Positions 55,376 through 64,000 of a stretch of 64,000 bases of DNA are shown here, piece after piece. A program made the translations under genes and the position numbers. Within the stretch, counting starts at the first letter, position 1, and every line of letters starts with the position of its first letter. This stretch comes from Lacticaseibacillus porcinae. Its GTDB lineage: Bacteria; Bacillota; Bacilli; Lactobacillales; Lactobacillaceae. Under the pieces are notes generated by a model that ran no database searches, was not told the origin of the DNA, and saw nothing but the letters and a program-made list of their open reading frames with translations. Where the stretch lies: positions 218,525-282,524 of the forward strand of contig NZ_RHNS01000003.1 in NCBI RefSeq assembly GCF_003946305.1, in the 5' to 3' direction.

Positions 55376-55812
55376 GATTGCACTTCCTTTTCACATTCAC
55401 AGTTATCGGCTAAACAATTACAGGCGACTTGTTCTGGCGCGGTTTTTGCTTTTTCAGCGAGGACGGCTTGCATTTTTTGGATATCTGAGCGACTCAGCGG
55501 GCTGCTTTGAAGCAAGTCAGTGAGGATCGCTCCTTTTTTCATGTCACACAAACTATCAAACAAGGTATCCGCAGATTGTTTCATTGCGTGTTGTTCTGAA
55601 ATTTCTGGATGATACATGAATTGCCGGCCCACCTTCGTTGTGGTCAACGCTTGTTTTTCAACTAAGCGCCGCAACAAGGTTTTAATCGTGGATTGTGCCC
55701 AGTCGCGCTTGGCTTGCATGGCAGTGATAATGGTGTTGGTGTCTGCTTGGGTCTTGGTCCAGATCACCCGCATCACTTCCCATTCTGCTGGGGACATTTC
55801 AATGGTTGCCAT
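55372..55812 (-). CDS. copY: CopY-type copper-responsive repressor
   Basis: 146 residues, ATG 55812 with GGAGGCGAACC. BlaI/MecI-type winged helix (MSPAEWEVMRVIWTK, AQSTIKTLLRRLVEK) and a C-terminal metal hook C131-N-C133-x4-C138-E-C140, as in Enterococcus CopY. Zn holds it on DNA and Cu(I) releases it. First gene of the operon; two cop boxes upstream. Confidence 0.95.
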   Translation of the reverse strand: MATIEMSPAEWEVMRVIWTKTQADTNTIITAMQAKRDWAQSTIKTLLRRLVEKQALTTTKVGRQFMYHPEISEQHAMKQSADTLFDSLCDMKKGAILTDLLQSSPLSRSDIQKMQAVLAEKAKTAPEQVACNCLADNCECEKEVQS

Positions 55813-55831
55813 AGGTTCGCCTCCTAAAATC

Positions 55832-55882
55832 TACATCTGTAACTTACACATATAATATATCGCCATCATCTACATTTGTCAA
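55832..55882 (-). promoter_or_regulatory. cop promoter with two CopY boxes
   Basis: TTGACA (55877-55882), 17 bases, TATATT (55854-55859) on the minus strand. Box 1 TACATCTGTA (55832-55841) fits TACANNTGTA exactly. Box 2 TACATTTGTC (55871-55880) differs in one base and overlaps the -35. Confidence 0.88.
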
Positions 55883-55891
55883 CGCTAAATA

Positions 55892-55926
55892 CAAAAAAAG
55901 AGATTTAGACCGTTTGTCTAAATCTC
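55892..55926 (-). terminator. Terminator of the cysS-yacP operon
   Basis: GAGATTTAGAC, loop, GTCTAAATCTC and T7 on the minus strand. Confidence 0.9.
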
Positions 55927-55932
55927 AATGGT

Positions 55933-56463
55933 TCAATCGTCGCCTTCTTCAAGCTTACGACGCAAAGCATCAAGCTCTTGCGTTTGCGCATCATCCCAAG
56001 GGACATTGCGACGTTTCTCTCGAGTGATGAAAGGATCTGCAGAACTGGTGAATTCTTTATGTGAGCGACGGACGTAACCTAAGAAGTCATGCGATGAGAT
56101 CCTTAAAGCACCGCGAGAAAATACCGTCCATTGTTCTGCTTGATCGCTGGTGACCACAGTTAGTTGCACTAAGGGACTGTTGTTGCGATCAGCTAAGGCT
56201 TCAATGTATGAATCTGCAGTTTGCTCTTCATCAGTCCACACGATCTGCATGTCCCATTGATCGTATTTCTGACCAATGCCTGGCACATACATCGCGTCAA
56301 ATACCACGATGATCTCTGCATTTTCATGAGCGCGGTACTCGGCTAAAACTTGCAATAATAAATCGCGGGCAGCATCGAGTTTGTCTTCGGCTTTCAGCTT
56401 TGCCAACTGCGGCCAATTGCCGATGACATTGTACGCATCCACGATCAAGATGTGCCGGCGCAT
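55933..56463 (-). CDS. YacP/Rae1-type NYN-domain ribonuclease
   Basis: 176 residues. PIN/NYN fold: HILIVDAYNVIGNWP at the N-terminus, IIVVFDAMYV, TADSYIE and VVTSD hold the acidic residues. Family member Rae1 cuts mRNA in the ribosomal A site. ATG 56463 begins one base after the rlmB stop. Confidence 0.9.
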   Translation of the reverse strand: MRRHILIVDAYNVIGNWPQLAKLKAEDKLDAARDLLLQVLAEYRAHENAEIIVVFDAMYVPGIGQKYDQWDMQIVWTDEEQTADSYIEALADRNNSPLVQLTVVTSDQAEQWTVFSRGALRISSHDFLGYVRRSHKEFTSSADPFITREKRRNVPWDDAQTQELDALRRKLEEGDD

Positions 56464-56464
56464 G

Positions 56465-57334
56465 TTACAGACCTCGGTTAGTGAACGCTTGATACATCAA
56501 AATGCCAGCGGCAACTGAAGCGTTCAAGCTTTGCACATGGCCGACCATCGGAATGGTCAAGGTTTGATCCATTAACTTGGCCACACCTGGGGAAATGCCT
56601 TTGCCTTCATTGCCGATCACTAAGGCGATGGCACCATGCGCATCCCACTTCCGGAAATCTTGACCATCCATGGCTGTCCCAAAGATCCACACGTTTTTCT
56701 CTTTAAGGGTTTTGATGGTATTGGCGAGGTTGGTGACGCGAGCGACTGGGACATGTTCAATGGCACCAGTGGAAACCTTCGCAACCGTTGACGTTAAGCC
56801 GACAGCGCGGTGTTTAGGAATGATGATACCGTCAACGCCGATCGCATCAGCAGTCCGCATGATGGACCCTAAGTTATGCGGATCTTCCAAGTTATCTAAA
56901 ATGATAAAGAAAGGATCATGGCCTTCTGCATGGGCAAACAAGTCATCGATGGTGGCATAGTCATATGGACTCATCGCCAACAACACACCTTGGTGATTGC
57001 CGCCATCAGACATTAAATCGAGCTTGGACTTAGGCACTTGAGAGACTAAGATCTTTTTGTTTTGCGCAGCTTTAACGATGGCATGCACTTGATCAGACTT
57101 CATATCCGTTTGGACGAATAATTTGTTGATGTTAGTCGCAGAGCCGACTTTTAAAGCTTCTTCGACGGCATGCCGACCGAAAGTGAATTCATTGTCAGTA
57201 GGTTCTTGCGGTTCGACTTCCGGTTTCGACCGGCGATCGTCGCGGCGGGCCCGGGCTAAACGTTCATCGCGTTCAGCCTTTTGTTTGGGGTCGCGATGAA
57301 ATTTACGTTTATTTGGTTGTTGTGATTTGGCCAT
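56465..57334 (-). CDS. rlmB: 23S rRNA (guanosine-2'-O-)-methyltransferase RlmB type
   Basis: 289 residues from ATG 57334, eight bases after GGAGG. Basic N-terminal tail (about 1-55, rich in K/R/D/E), SpoU substrate-binding domain ([12 protein letters not shown]), and SPOUT knot with [28 protein letters not shown] and [12 protein letters not shown]. It overlaps the 3' end of mrnC by 26 bases. Confidence 0.92.
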   Translation of the reverse strand: MAKSQQPNKRKFHRDPKQKAERDERLARARRDDRRSKPEVEPQEPTDNEFTFGRHAVEEALKVGSATNINKLFVQTDMKSDQVHAIVKAAQNKKILVSQVPKSKLDLMSDGGNHQGVLLAMSPYDYATIDDLFAHAEGHDPFFIILDNLEDPHNLGSIMRTADAIGVDGIIIPKHRAVGLTSTVAKVSTGAIEHVPVARVTNLANTIKTLKEKNVWIFGTAMDGQDFRKWDAHGAIALVIGNEGKGISPGVAKLMDQTLTIPMVGHVQSLNASVAAGILMYQAFTNRGL

Positions 57335-57728
57335 GGCCAGTTCCTCCTGATTCGACATAATCAATACACCACTGCGCCAATTGATCGATGCGATCGTTTT
57401 GCTTGGTGAGTTTCAAATACCCGAACAACGCTTCAAAGCCTGTTGAGATCCGATACGTCACCACATCAGTATGTTTGGCGTGGGTGTATGATTTGGCATT
57501 ACGTCCGCGTTTAAAATATTCCCATTCTGTTTCAGATAAAAGTTCTTGTTTCTCCATGCCGTCGATACAAGCCGCTTGAGCTTTGGCAGAAACGAAATTC
57601 GTCGCTGCCCGTTGCAGTTGATTCGGCCGCACAAAGCCGCGCGAAAGCAAATGCTCGCGCACATACACTTCGTACACCGCATCCCCTAAGTAAGCCAAGG
57701 CGATGCCGTTTAGTTGTAATTCACTCAT
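57309..57728 (-). CDS. mrnC: Mini-ribonuclease 3
   Basis: 139 residues from ATG 57728, overlapping the cysS stop (ATGA) and preceded by GAGGTG. RNase III catalytic domain without ds[24 protein letters not shown] with the metal-binding D/E residues and [10 protein letters not shown]. It matures 23S rRNA ends in Firmicutes. Typical cysS-mrnC-rlmB order. Confidence 0.92.
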   Translation of the reverse strand: MSELQLNGIALAYLGDAVYEVYVREHLLSRGFVRPNQLQRAATNFVSAKAQAACIDGMEKQELLSETEWEYFKRGRNAKSYTHAKHTDVVTYRISTGFEALFGYLKLTKQNDRIDQLAQWCIDYVESGGTGHGQITTTK

Positions 57729-59128
57729 TTGCGGCGCCACCTCGTTCCTTGTGGAGTATCTTCTAAAATGATCCCTTGGCTTTGCAATTCGTCGCGGATC
57801 GCATCACTCGTGGCAAAGTCTTTATTGGCGCGGGCAGCGTCGCGCGCTGCGATTTTCGCATCGACGTCAGCATCGAGCAACCCTGCTGCTTCAAAATGCA
57901 CCCCAAAGATCTGAAGCCATGTGGCCAAGGTCTCTCGCAATAACGCCAAGCTATCAGCTTTTGGCGCGTCGGTTGCGGCATATTCATTCATCAACTTCGC
58001 GAGGTCGTAAACGACGGCTAAACCATTTTGCACGTTGAAGTCATCATCCATCGCAGTGGTGAAGGCGTCGGTCAAGACAGCGATTTGCTTAGTGATTTGT
58101 TCATCTGCGCCTGCTGGTGCGTCGGCTTGACGGAATTCGACGTTGGTGTCGGCGTTATGCAACTTTTCGAGATTCGTCGCTGCCTCTTGTAAACCCGCTT
58201 CAGAATAGCGAATCGGCCGGCGATACTGGGTCCCAGCCATCAAAAAGCGCAACACCATTGGGTCAACAGTTTTGACAATGTCATGCACAGTGATGAAGTT
58301 GCCTAACGATTTCGACATTTTGGCATCATCGTCGCCGATGGTCACAAAACCGTTGTGCATCCAGTAGTTAGCAAACTTTTTGCCAGTCTTCGCTTCAGAT
58401 TGCGCGATTTCATTGGTGTGATGTGGGAATTCCAGATCTTGGCCGCCGGCATGAATGTCGATGGTGTCGCCGAGCATATTCGTCGCCATCACAGAACATT
58501 CGATATGCCAACCAGGCCGGCCTTCACCCCAAGGCGATTGCCAAGAGATCTCACCAGGCTTAGCGCCTTTCCACAAGGCGAAGTCGACAGGATCTTCTTT
58601 GCGAGCCGTTTCTTCAGTTGCGGTATGTTGACTCGCCCCAAGTTCCAATTCATCGATATTTTTGTTGGCGAGTTGCCCATAATGTGGGGACTTGCGCACA
58701 CGGAAGTACACGTCACCGTCAACCGCGTAAGCGAAACCTTTGTCCATCAACACTTGAATAAAGTCGATGATCTCTGGGATCATTTCACTAGCGCGTGGGT
58801 GCGCGGTCGCAGGTTCAATGCCCACTGCTTTGGTGTCTTCCATGAAGGCATCGATAAAATGTTGCGCCAAATCAAGCGGTTCAACGCCTGCCTCATGTGC
58901 CGCATTAATGATCTTGTCATCGACGTCGGTGAAATTCGAAATGTACGTGACTTTGTAGCCGCGGTATTCAAAATAACGCCGGATCGTATCAAAGGCGATC
59001 GCTGAGCGGGCATTGCCAATATGAATGTAGTTATAAACAGTCGGACCACACACATACATGTGGACCTCACCTGGCACTAATGGTTTGAATTCCTCTTTGC
59101 GCCGCGTCAAAGTATTATACAGTTGCAT
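57725..59128 (-). CDS. cysS: Cysteinyl-tRNA synthetase
   Basis: 467 residues from ATG 59128 (AAGGAGTCGGAG). [19 protein letters not shown] (HIGH-type motif and Zn Cys), [17 protein letters not shown] and KMSKSLGN are present. Charges tRNA-Cys. Upstream there is no T-box; instead an inverted repeat at 59204. First gene of a four-gene operon ending at 55933. Confidence 0.95.
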   Translation of the reverse strand: MQLYNTLTRRKEEFKPLVPGEVHMYVCGPTVYNYIHIGNARSAIAFDTIRRYFEYRGYKVTYISNFTDVDDKIINAAHEAGVEPLDLAQHFIDAFMEDTKAVGIEPATAHPRASEMIPEIIDFIQVLMDKGFAYAVDGDVYFRVRKSPHYGQLANKNIDELELGASQHTATEETARKEDPVDFALWKGAKPGEISWQSPWGEGRPGWHIECSVMATNMLGDTIDIHAGGQDLEFPHHTNEIAQSEAKTGKKFANYWMHNGFVTIGDDDAKMSKSLGNFITVHDIVKTVDPMVLRFLMAGTQYRRPIRYSEAGLQEAATNLEKLHNADTNVEFRQADAPAGADEQITKQIAVLTDAFTTAMDDDFNVQNGLAVVYDLAKLMNEYAATDAPKADSLALLRETLATWLQIFGVHFEAAGLLDADVDAKIAARDAARANKDFATSDAIRDELQSQGIILEDTPQGTRWRRK

Positions 59129-59203
59129 CTCCGACTCCTTCCAAGACCTAGTTATGTTCATCATACCTAATATTAAACCTGACATAAAGCCCCAACCCGC
59201 CTA

Positions 59204-59265
59204 ACGGCACGAAAATCTGTGAGTTCCGGTGGGTCGACGTCGCTACGGAACTCACAGATTTTCTC
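59204..59265. repeat. Dispersed intergenic repeat, copy 3, as an inverted repeat
   Basis: CGGCACGAAAATCTGTGAG (start of copies 1 and 2) is followed by a ~17-base loop and CGGAACTCACAGATTTTC, giving an 18-bp perfect stem. It may also act as a terminator-like hairpin between recQ (stop 59316, reading towards it) and cysS. Confidence 0.7.
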
Positions 59266-59315
59266 GGTCAGGCATGATCGTCTACATCGTCTTTAAACGA
59301 CATCGGACTTTGGCG

Positions 59316-61076
59316 TTAAGCTTCTTGCAACACTTCAAGGAACTGTTTGCCGTATTTATCTAATTTGTGTTCGCCGATCCCTTTGATCTTCAACATGCCT
59401 AAGCGATCTTGCGGCTTTTCAGCAGCGAGTTGTTTAAGGGTTTGATCAGAGAAAATAACATATGGCGGCACCCCTGAGTCTTCGGCCAGTTCACGCCGCA
59501 AGTTGCGAAGTTGTTGGAACAAGTCATCATCAACGGCCAGCGTCGCTTTAGCTTTAGCTGCCATTTTCCGTTGGACTTTTTGTTGGCCTTTCAGCACAGC
59601 AACGCCACTAGCCGTCAAGCCGATGGTGGGATATTGCCCTCCGTTTGCTGCCAGCAACCCACTGGCGACAAGAAAATCGATGAAGCCGGTGATCTCTTTT
59701 TGCGTTTGGGCAGCCATTAAGCCGTAAGTCGATAAGTCTGATAAATGTAATTCACGAATGCGAGCGTTATTGGCACCGCCTAATACTTGCGCCACAACGC
59801 CTTTGCCAAAGCGGGAATGCAACCGCACGACACACGATAACACTTTTTGCGCGTCGACGGTGACATCGACGAGTTCACGTTCATCTAAACAATTCGAACA
59901 GCGGCCACATGGCGCGGACTTTTCACCGAAATACCGCAAAATGAACTGTTGCAAACAATCGCCGGTGTTACCGTATTGCTGCATGGTTTGCAGTTTCATA
60001 TATTGATGTTGCTTATATTCTTCGTCGCCATCAGATTGATCGATAAAGAAATGGCGGATCTGCAGATCTTGTGGCGCAAACAACAAAATTGCTTCACTTG
60101 GCAAACCGTCACGCCCTGCACGCCCAGCTTCTTGATAATAAGATTCCAAGTCCCCTGGCACTTGGTCATGGATCACAAAGCGGACGTTTGATTTGTCGAT
60201 CCCCATGCCAAACGCATTGGTGGCGATCATGATCAACTTGCGATCATAAAGGAAGTCTTCTTGATTTTGGGCGCGTTCAGTTTCTGATAAACCGGCGTGA
60301 TATTTGGTCACTGATAAATGTTTGTGATCAAGGAAGTTGTACAGCCGCTCCACTTCTTTGCGGGTGGAGGCATAAATGATCCCAGATTGATCGTGATTGA
60401 GCTTCAAATATTCAGTCAAATAAACATCTTTATCTTGATCGCGCACCACGTTGAAGGCGAGGTTTTCCCGCGCAAAACCAGTGTTGACCATGTTGTGGTG
60501 ATCAATGTCGAGGCGATCACAAATATCTTCAGCGACGCGGGTGGTGGCAGTGGCCGTTAACGCAACGATCGTCGGATGACTTGGCAGCTGCTCGGCGACT
60601 TGTTGCAAGTTCAAATAACTGGGGCGAAAGTCGTGGCCCCATTGGGAAATACAGTGGGCTTCGTCAACTGCCAGCAAGGAAATGTTGAGGCCAGCAAGTT
60701 CTGCTTGAAATTGTGGTTGATCCAACCGTTCAGGCGCGACGTATAACATTTTCACAGCACCTTGCGCAGCCAACGTCAGGCGATTCTCCGCTTCTTGATA
60801 GGTCAAGCTGGAGTTGATGTAAGTTGCATCGATGCCGTTTTCATGTAAGGCATCGACTTGGTCTTTCATCAATGCGATCAAAGGCGACACCACCAACGTC
60901 AACCCTGGCAACACCAATGCTGGGATCTGGTAGCACAACGACTTCCCGCCGCCAGTCGGCATGACGACTAACGTGTTTTCCCCGTTTAAGATCTGGGTGA
61001 TGGCTAAGTTTTGCCCCGGACGAAAAGCGGGATAGCCGAATTTTTCTTGTAAAATCGTCAGTGCCTGCGCGTTCAT
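59316..61076 (-). CDS. recQ: ATP-dependent DNA helicase RecQ
   Basis: 586 residues, ATG 61076 with GGAGG. Helicase motifs: [17 protein letters not shown] (I), [16 protein letters not shown] (II plus aromatic-rich loop), TATAT (III), [12 protein letters not shown] (VI). RQC zinc cysteines in GRCSNCLD, winged helix, and C-terminal HRDC (about 510-586). Repairs stalled forks. No partners nearby. Confidence 0.95.
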   Translation of the reverse strand: MNAQALTILQEKFGYPAFRPGQNLAITQILNGENTLVVMPTGGGKSLCYQIPALVLPGLTLVVSPLIALMKDQVDALHENGIDATYINSSLTYQEAENRLTLAAQGAVKMLYVAPERLDQPQFQAELAGLNISLLAVDEAHCISQWGHDFRPSYLNLQQVAEQLPSHPTIVALTATATTRVAEDICDRLDIDHHNMVNTGFARENLAFNVVRDQDKDVYLTEYLKLNHDQSGIIYASTRKEVERLYNFLDHKHLSVTKYHAGLSETERAQNQEDFLYDRKLIMIATNAFGMGIDKSNVRFVIHDQVPGDLESYYQEAGRAGRDGLPSEAILLFAPQDLQIRHFFIDQSDGDEEYKQHQYMKLQTMQQYGNTGDCLQQFILRYFGEKSAPCGRCSNCLDERELVDVTVDAQKVLSCVVRLHSRFGKGVVAQVLGGANNARIRELHLSDLSTYGLMAAQTQKEITGFIDFLVASGLLAANGGQYPTIGLTASGVAVLKGQQKVQRKMAAKAKATLAVDDDLFQQLRNLRRELAEDSGVPPYVIFSDQTLKQLAAEKPQDRLGMLKIKGIGEHKLDKYGKQFLEVLQEA

Positions 61077-61166
61077 CGAACTGCCTCCATTTCTGTCTTA
61101 TCCATTTTACCCGTCTTATATAGATTACGCAAAAAGTCGGCAAACCATTTTTGACAAAATGATGAC

Positions 61167-61197
61167 AAAAAAGCCTGACGAAAAATCGTCAGACTTT
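61167..61197 (-). terminator. Terminator of the large flavoprotein gene
   Basis: GTCTGACGA, loop, TCGTCAGGCTTTTTT on the minus strand, ten bases after the stop. Confidence 0.88.
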
Positions 61198-61210
61198 CAG
61201 AAAATTCGGT

Positions 61211-63511
61211 TTACTTTTGCGCTTGTTTCAACGCATCTTGCACAGCTTCTTTCAACGCTTTGCTGGAAACACTGGCACCAGACACGGCATCGACATCAGT
61301 GGAGTTGGCTTTGACCATTTCATCAGGTAATTGTTGAATGGCCTTCAACCCGAAGTCACCTGATTCGTTTTGTTGCAAGACTTCGATGTTTTCGATTTTG
61401 CCTGCCGCGTAAGTCACGCGAACCACGATTTCATTGCCCATACCAGCGGTGGAACGACCGATGTATTGGTTTTCGCCGGTGGTGTAAGTCTTAGGCGTTG
61501 CCGCGAGGTCTGAACCTAAGGAAGTGGTTTGTTGGTGAGCGCTGGCACCGCTAGTGGCATCAGTGGTGCCAGCTGGAGTATCAGCTTTGGGACGTGCGGC
61601 GTTCATGCCGGCGATTTTCCCAAAGATCAAGCATTCAGCAAGGTTATTCCCGCCTTGATATTGGTTAGCGGAAATGCCACCGAGTTCACCAGCAGAATAC
61701 AAATGCGGAATTGGGTTGCCAGTGGTGTCGAGCACTTCAGTCCGGACGTTGCGACGTGGGCCGCCTTGAGTGTTCAACATGCTTTGACGAAGGGCCAACG
61801 CGTAATATGGGCCGTCGCCTAAAGCAGTCATCGTTGAAGCCTCGCGATCAAAGGCTTGATCTTCACCGTTATTGGCAAATTGATCAAAGCGGGCGCGGGT
61901 CTTTTCCAAGTTTTCAGCAGGCACATGTAAAATGTCTGCCAAATCTGCCAAATTATCCGCATGCGCGAGGCCATCGAGCCATTCAGGCTTTTGCGCTGCA
62001 AATTCAGCGTACTTCGCCGCATCAAAAATCAAATAAGGATGCACGTTGTTCGTTGGGATCCGCCAAGTGCCGTGATCATACAAGTGACCGTGACGGTTAG
62101 CTTGCGTTTCATTCATATAACGCGTGCCGTCGTCCCCGATGACAAAGGCGGAACCTGCTGCCATCGCCGTCCATGCAAACAAGATCTTGGAACGAGTCCC
62201 TTGAGGCTTGCGAATGGTCAACCCGAGAGATTCGTAATTGTGCATATGCCACAAATCAGCGCCAACTTCTTGGCCTAACAGCACGCCATCGCCTTTGTTG
62301 TACACAGAACCTAATGGCTGCAACGATTCTGCACCTAAGTAGTCTTGAATCATTTGTTGATTATTTTCAAACCCACCAGTGGCCAAAACGACCCCATTGT
62401 TGGCGCGAATGTTCAACAGCACGGATTCGCGTTCGATTTGCGCCCCGATCACCGCTTTGGTGGACGGATCTTGGATCAAATGTTTAGCAGGCGCTTTGAA
62501 CCAAACGTCGATTTTGTCAGAGCGCTTGGTGACTTGATCACGTAACGTCTTCCAAAAGGCGGAATCAAAAGTCCCATCATGAACTAACAAAACGTCGTAG
62601 CTGTCGCCACCTGCATATTCTGGATATTCAGGTAACATCGATACCAGATCTGGTTTTTCATGATGCCAATCGCGACGGACAGAAAATGGCTTTTCGATTT
62701 CCAAATACTTTTGGAAATAGTCACTCATCCCCACCATGCCGTCGACATAAGTATCGATCATGTCTTCATCAAGCGCCAATGGGTATTGCAGGCGCTTGTA
62801 GTAGGTCTTCATTTCATCAAAGTCTGCAGCAGAGCCGACGATTTGGCCAGCATAACGGGTATTGCCACCTTCATGGCCAAGTGGCGCGGCATCGACTAAC
62901 AAGACTTTGGCCCCGGCATCAGCAGCAAAGCGCGCAGCTGTGGCGCCGGCACCACCGAAACCTAAGACAATAACATCATAAGTGGCATCCCAGGCAATTT
63001 TTGGTTGAGACATAGACGGATCCTCCTGTTTAGAAATCTCTGATTTTAATTGGGCCATGGCCTTGTGGACTTGCGTTTGCGCATCATCGGCCAAAACGCC
63101 GTTGGCAAATTGATGTTGAATATCATCAAGCGGCACTTTGGCGATCACCTTAGCTTTAACGCCATGGGCATCCATGGCTTGCGCAATGGTATTCAAACTC
63201 GCATGTTGCCCTTGCACCGCAAAGCTGGTACTAAAGATTACCACTGGCTTTTGCGCCAAGCGCGGCTGATCTTGCGTCAAGCTTTGAATAGCGTTGAGCA
63301 TAGTTTCAGTTTGCGCTGGCTCATGTTCTGCCGTGGCGATTACCAACCCGTCAGCGTCATCGACGGCTTGCTTTGCAGCGGCATCAAGCAGCGGCGCTTG
63401 TGCCGCGATAGTCACGACTTGCAAGCTTTGGTGCTTGCGGTGTAAAGCTGATAAAAGTTGACGGTCAAACGCTTTTGGATCTCGCGTCGCCGTCAATGCA
63501 ACGAACTTCAT
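61211..63511 (-). CDS. Three-domain flavoprotein: FMN reductase, FAD fumarate-reductase-like and FMN-bind domains
   Basis: 766 residues from ATG 63511 (nine bases after AAGGAG). Domains: an N-terminal flavodoxin-like NADPH-FMN reductase domain (1-160), an FAD-binding-2 fumarate reductase-like domain (about 172-660, starting DVIVLGFGGAGATAARFAAD, ending AGELGGISANQYQGGNNLAECL), a linker rich in T/A/S/Q, and a C-terminal FMN-bind domain with DVDAVSGASVSS. No signal peptide, so it is cytoplasmic and could take NAD(P)H directly to reduce fumarate or a related enoate. Ser takes the usual flavinylated Thr position, as in the paralogue at 23749. Confidence 0.9.
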   Translation of the reverse strand: MKFVALTATRDPKAFDRQLLSALHRKHQSLQVVTIAAQAPLLDAAAKQAVDDADGLVIATAEHEPAQTETMLNAIQSLTQDQPRLAQKPVVIFSTSFAVQGQHASLNTIAQAMDAHGVKAKVIAKVPLDDIQHQFANGVLADDAQTQVHKAMAQLKSEISKQEDPSMSQPKIAWDATYDVIVLGFGGAGATAARFAADAGAKVLLVDAAPLGHEGGNTRYAGQIVGSAADFDEMKTYYKRLQYPLALDEDMIDTYVDGMVGMSDYFQKYLEIEKPFSVRRDWHHEKPDLVSMLPEYPEYAGGDSYDVLLVHDGTFDSAFWKTLRDQVTKRSDKIDVWFKAPAKHLIQDPSTKAVIGAQIERESVLLNIRANNGVVLATGGFENNQQMIQDYLGAESLQPLGSVYNKGDGVLLGQEVGADLWHMHNYESLGLTIRKPQGTRSKILFAWTAMAAGSAFVIGDDGTRYMNETQANRHGHLYDHGTWRIPTNNVHPYLIFDAAKYAEFAAQKPEWLDGLAHADNLADLADILHVPAENLEKTRARFDQFANNGEDQAFDREASTMTALGDGPYYALALRQSMLNTQGGPRRNVRTEVLDTTGNPIPHLYSAGELGGISANQYQGGNNLAECLIFGKIAGMNAARPKADTPAGTTDATSGASAHQQTTSLGSDLAATPKTYTTGENQYIGRSTAGMGNEIVVRVTYAAGKIENIEVLQQNESGDFGLKAIQQLPDEMVKANSTDVDAVSGASVSSKALKEAVQDALKQAQK

Positions 63512-63619
63512 CAACATCAACTCCTTTAGATTAGTGTAATCCTTGTGAAGCATTGTTTAAAGTCACACAACCGGTGCGTCATTATGCAACAACTGGCATA
63601 CCTTCTAAATGGCAGCCGA

Positions 63620-63632
63620 TGACAAATTGTCA
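63620..63632. promoter_or_regulatory. Dyad overlapping the flavoprotein promoter region
   Basis: TGACAA-A-TTGTCA, a perfect 6-bp-arm dyad overlapping a minus-strand TTGACA, 109 bases upstream of the start. Possibly a redox or Rex-like operator, but the consensus (TTGTGAANNNNTTCACAA) does not fit. Confidence 0.4.
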
Positions 63633-63731
63633 ATCAAGTTGAGAAAAATAATTGATCACGCTAAATTTTAGTTGATTTCAGTGCCGGCCGATCTGAAATC
63701 GTATCGAGCATTCCCCTTTGATCACGTTGCC

Positions 63732-63919
63732 GTGATTTTGCCTTGGGACGGAAGCTGGCCATCGACGCATAGTGAGATTTCCGTTAGCAATTTATTGCTT
63801 ACGGAAAGCCGCAGGTGGAGATCCACTTGGCGGTGAGCGTAGCGAAACGTCCAAGTTAGCTCCGCCGAGGACCCTCACTATGCGTCGATGAGTCAGCTGG
63901 AGTCCCAAGGCAAAATCAC
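63732..63919. ncRNA. Structured element, copy B
   Basis: Outer stem GTGATTTTGCCTTGGGAC (63732-63749) pairs perfectly with 63902-63919. The second stem CATCGACGCATAGTGAG pairs perfectly with CTCACTATGCGTCGATG. The inner hairpin TTTCCGT-T-AGCAA pairs with TTGCT-T-ACGGAAA. The unpaired blocks GCCGCAGG, GAGCGTAGCGA and CAGCTGGAGTCCC are shared with copy A. The upstream 63512-63731 stretch holds only the flavoprotein leader. Confidence 0.65.
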
Positions 63920-63928
63920 AACAAGTCA

Positions 63929-64000
63929 AAAACCACCCGTTAAACGGGTGGCTTGCTCTGGGGCTATAAGCCCCCGTTACCGGCAGCGTCTCAAGGCGCT
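63929..64000 (-). other. Hairpin cluster at window end (possible IS200/IS605 right end)
   Basis: Three adjacent hairpins: CCACCCG-TTAAA-CGGGTGG, GGGGCTATAAGCCCC and AGCG...CGCT. On the minus strand the first is followed by TTTTTGAC, so it can end a gene lying to the right. The layout resembles the right end of IS605-type elements, but the rest is outside the window. Confidence 0.4.

Noticed and set aside
59129..59315. T-box upstream of cysS
   Set aside because: No AGGGTGG core; only the inverted repeat copy 3 is present.

Overview
The window looks like chromosome of a low-to-mid-GC Gram-positive lactic acid bacterium (Lactobacillaceae, species not determined). The pointers are strong AGGAGG-type ribosome binding sites with frequent TTG/GTG starts, T-box riboswitches, CopY, Zur-type and CcpA-type sites, ECF vitamin uptake, a C69 dipeptidase, a GH1 6-phospho-beta-glucosidase, Kup, and the cysS-mrnC-rlmB-yacP block. 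There are no rRNA or tRNA genes, no prophage and no CRISPR array.

Layout. 1-3.8 kb: the 5' part of a membrane-anchored GGDEF protein running off the left edge, an acyltransferase-3 protein, and an nrnA/deoxyribosyltransferase pair. 3.8-7.3 kb: a P1B metal ATPase with an unusual CPG motif, divergent from a stand-alone EAL protein, then a structured intergenic region. 7.3-13.7 kb: two MIP18-type Fe-S assembly paralogues (one lacking its cysteine), a C69 dipeptidase, an orphan Zur-controlled zinc lipoprotein, an AI-2E-type permease and cardiolipin synthase. 13.8-18.2 kb: pyridoxal kinase with an ECF S component, a MerR regulator, DUF554, a glycosyltransferase and arsenate reductase. 18.2-21.1 kb: three tandem XRE regulators (one interrupted by an in-frame TGA), a 54-residue membrane ORF and a frameshifted DUF2200 gene. 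21.3-25.6 kb: a DUF1048-ABC exporter operon and an exported FMN/FAD flavoprotein. 25.6-36.5 kb: ANT(6)-like protein with Kup, MarR, a beta-glucoside block (HAD, GH1, AraC), SDR/TetR, a pentapeptide protein, HAD and LysE. 36.5-39.1 kb: a ~0.9 kb gene-free structured region and two more EAL genes with related leader RNAs. 39.1-44.8 kb: MFS exporter, GNAT, DUF1801, a CmpB-type membrane protein, an LDH2-type dehydrogenase and a CdaR/PucR-like regulator cut short next to a TnpB element. 44.8-46.5 kb: a TnpB-only IS200/IS605 element whose TnpB has lost its zinc ribbon. 46.7-52 kb: two divergent T-box-controlled transport loci (a TcyP-like symporter and a NitT/TauT-type ABC system), both best read with a methionine specifier. 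52-64 kb: an atypical SDR, a CopY-cupredoxin-cupredoxin-copper ATPase operon, yacP-rlmB-mrnC-cysS, recQ, a large fumarate-reductase-like flavoprotein, and a second copy of the structured element first seen near 7.1 kb.

How the genes work together. Cyclic-di-GMP signalling is over-represented for such a genome (one GGDEF and three EAL-only proteins). Metal homeostasis recurs (CPG ATPase, Zur-box lipoprotein, cop operon, ArsC). Sulfur amino-acid supply is linked through the T-box transporters. The signals least explained by known features are the paired covarying element (7.0/63.7 kb), the large structured gap at 36.6-37.35 kb and the paired EAL leaders. All function calls come from reading the sequence; no database search was possible.
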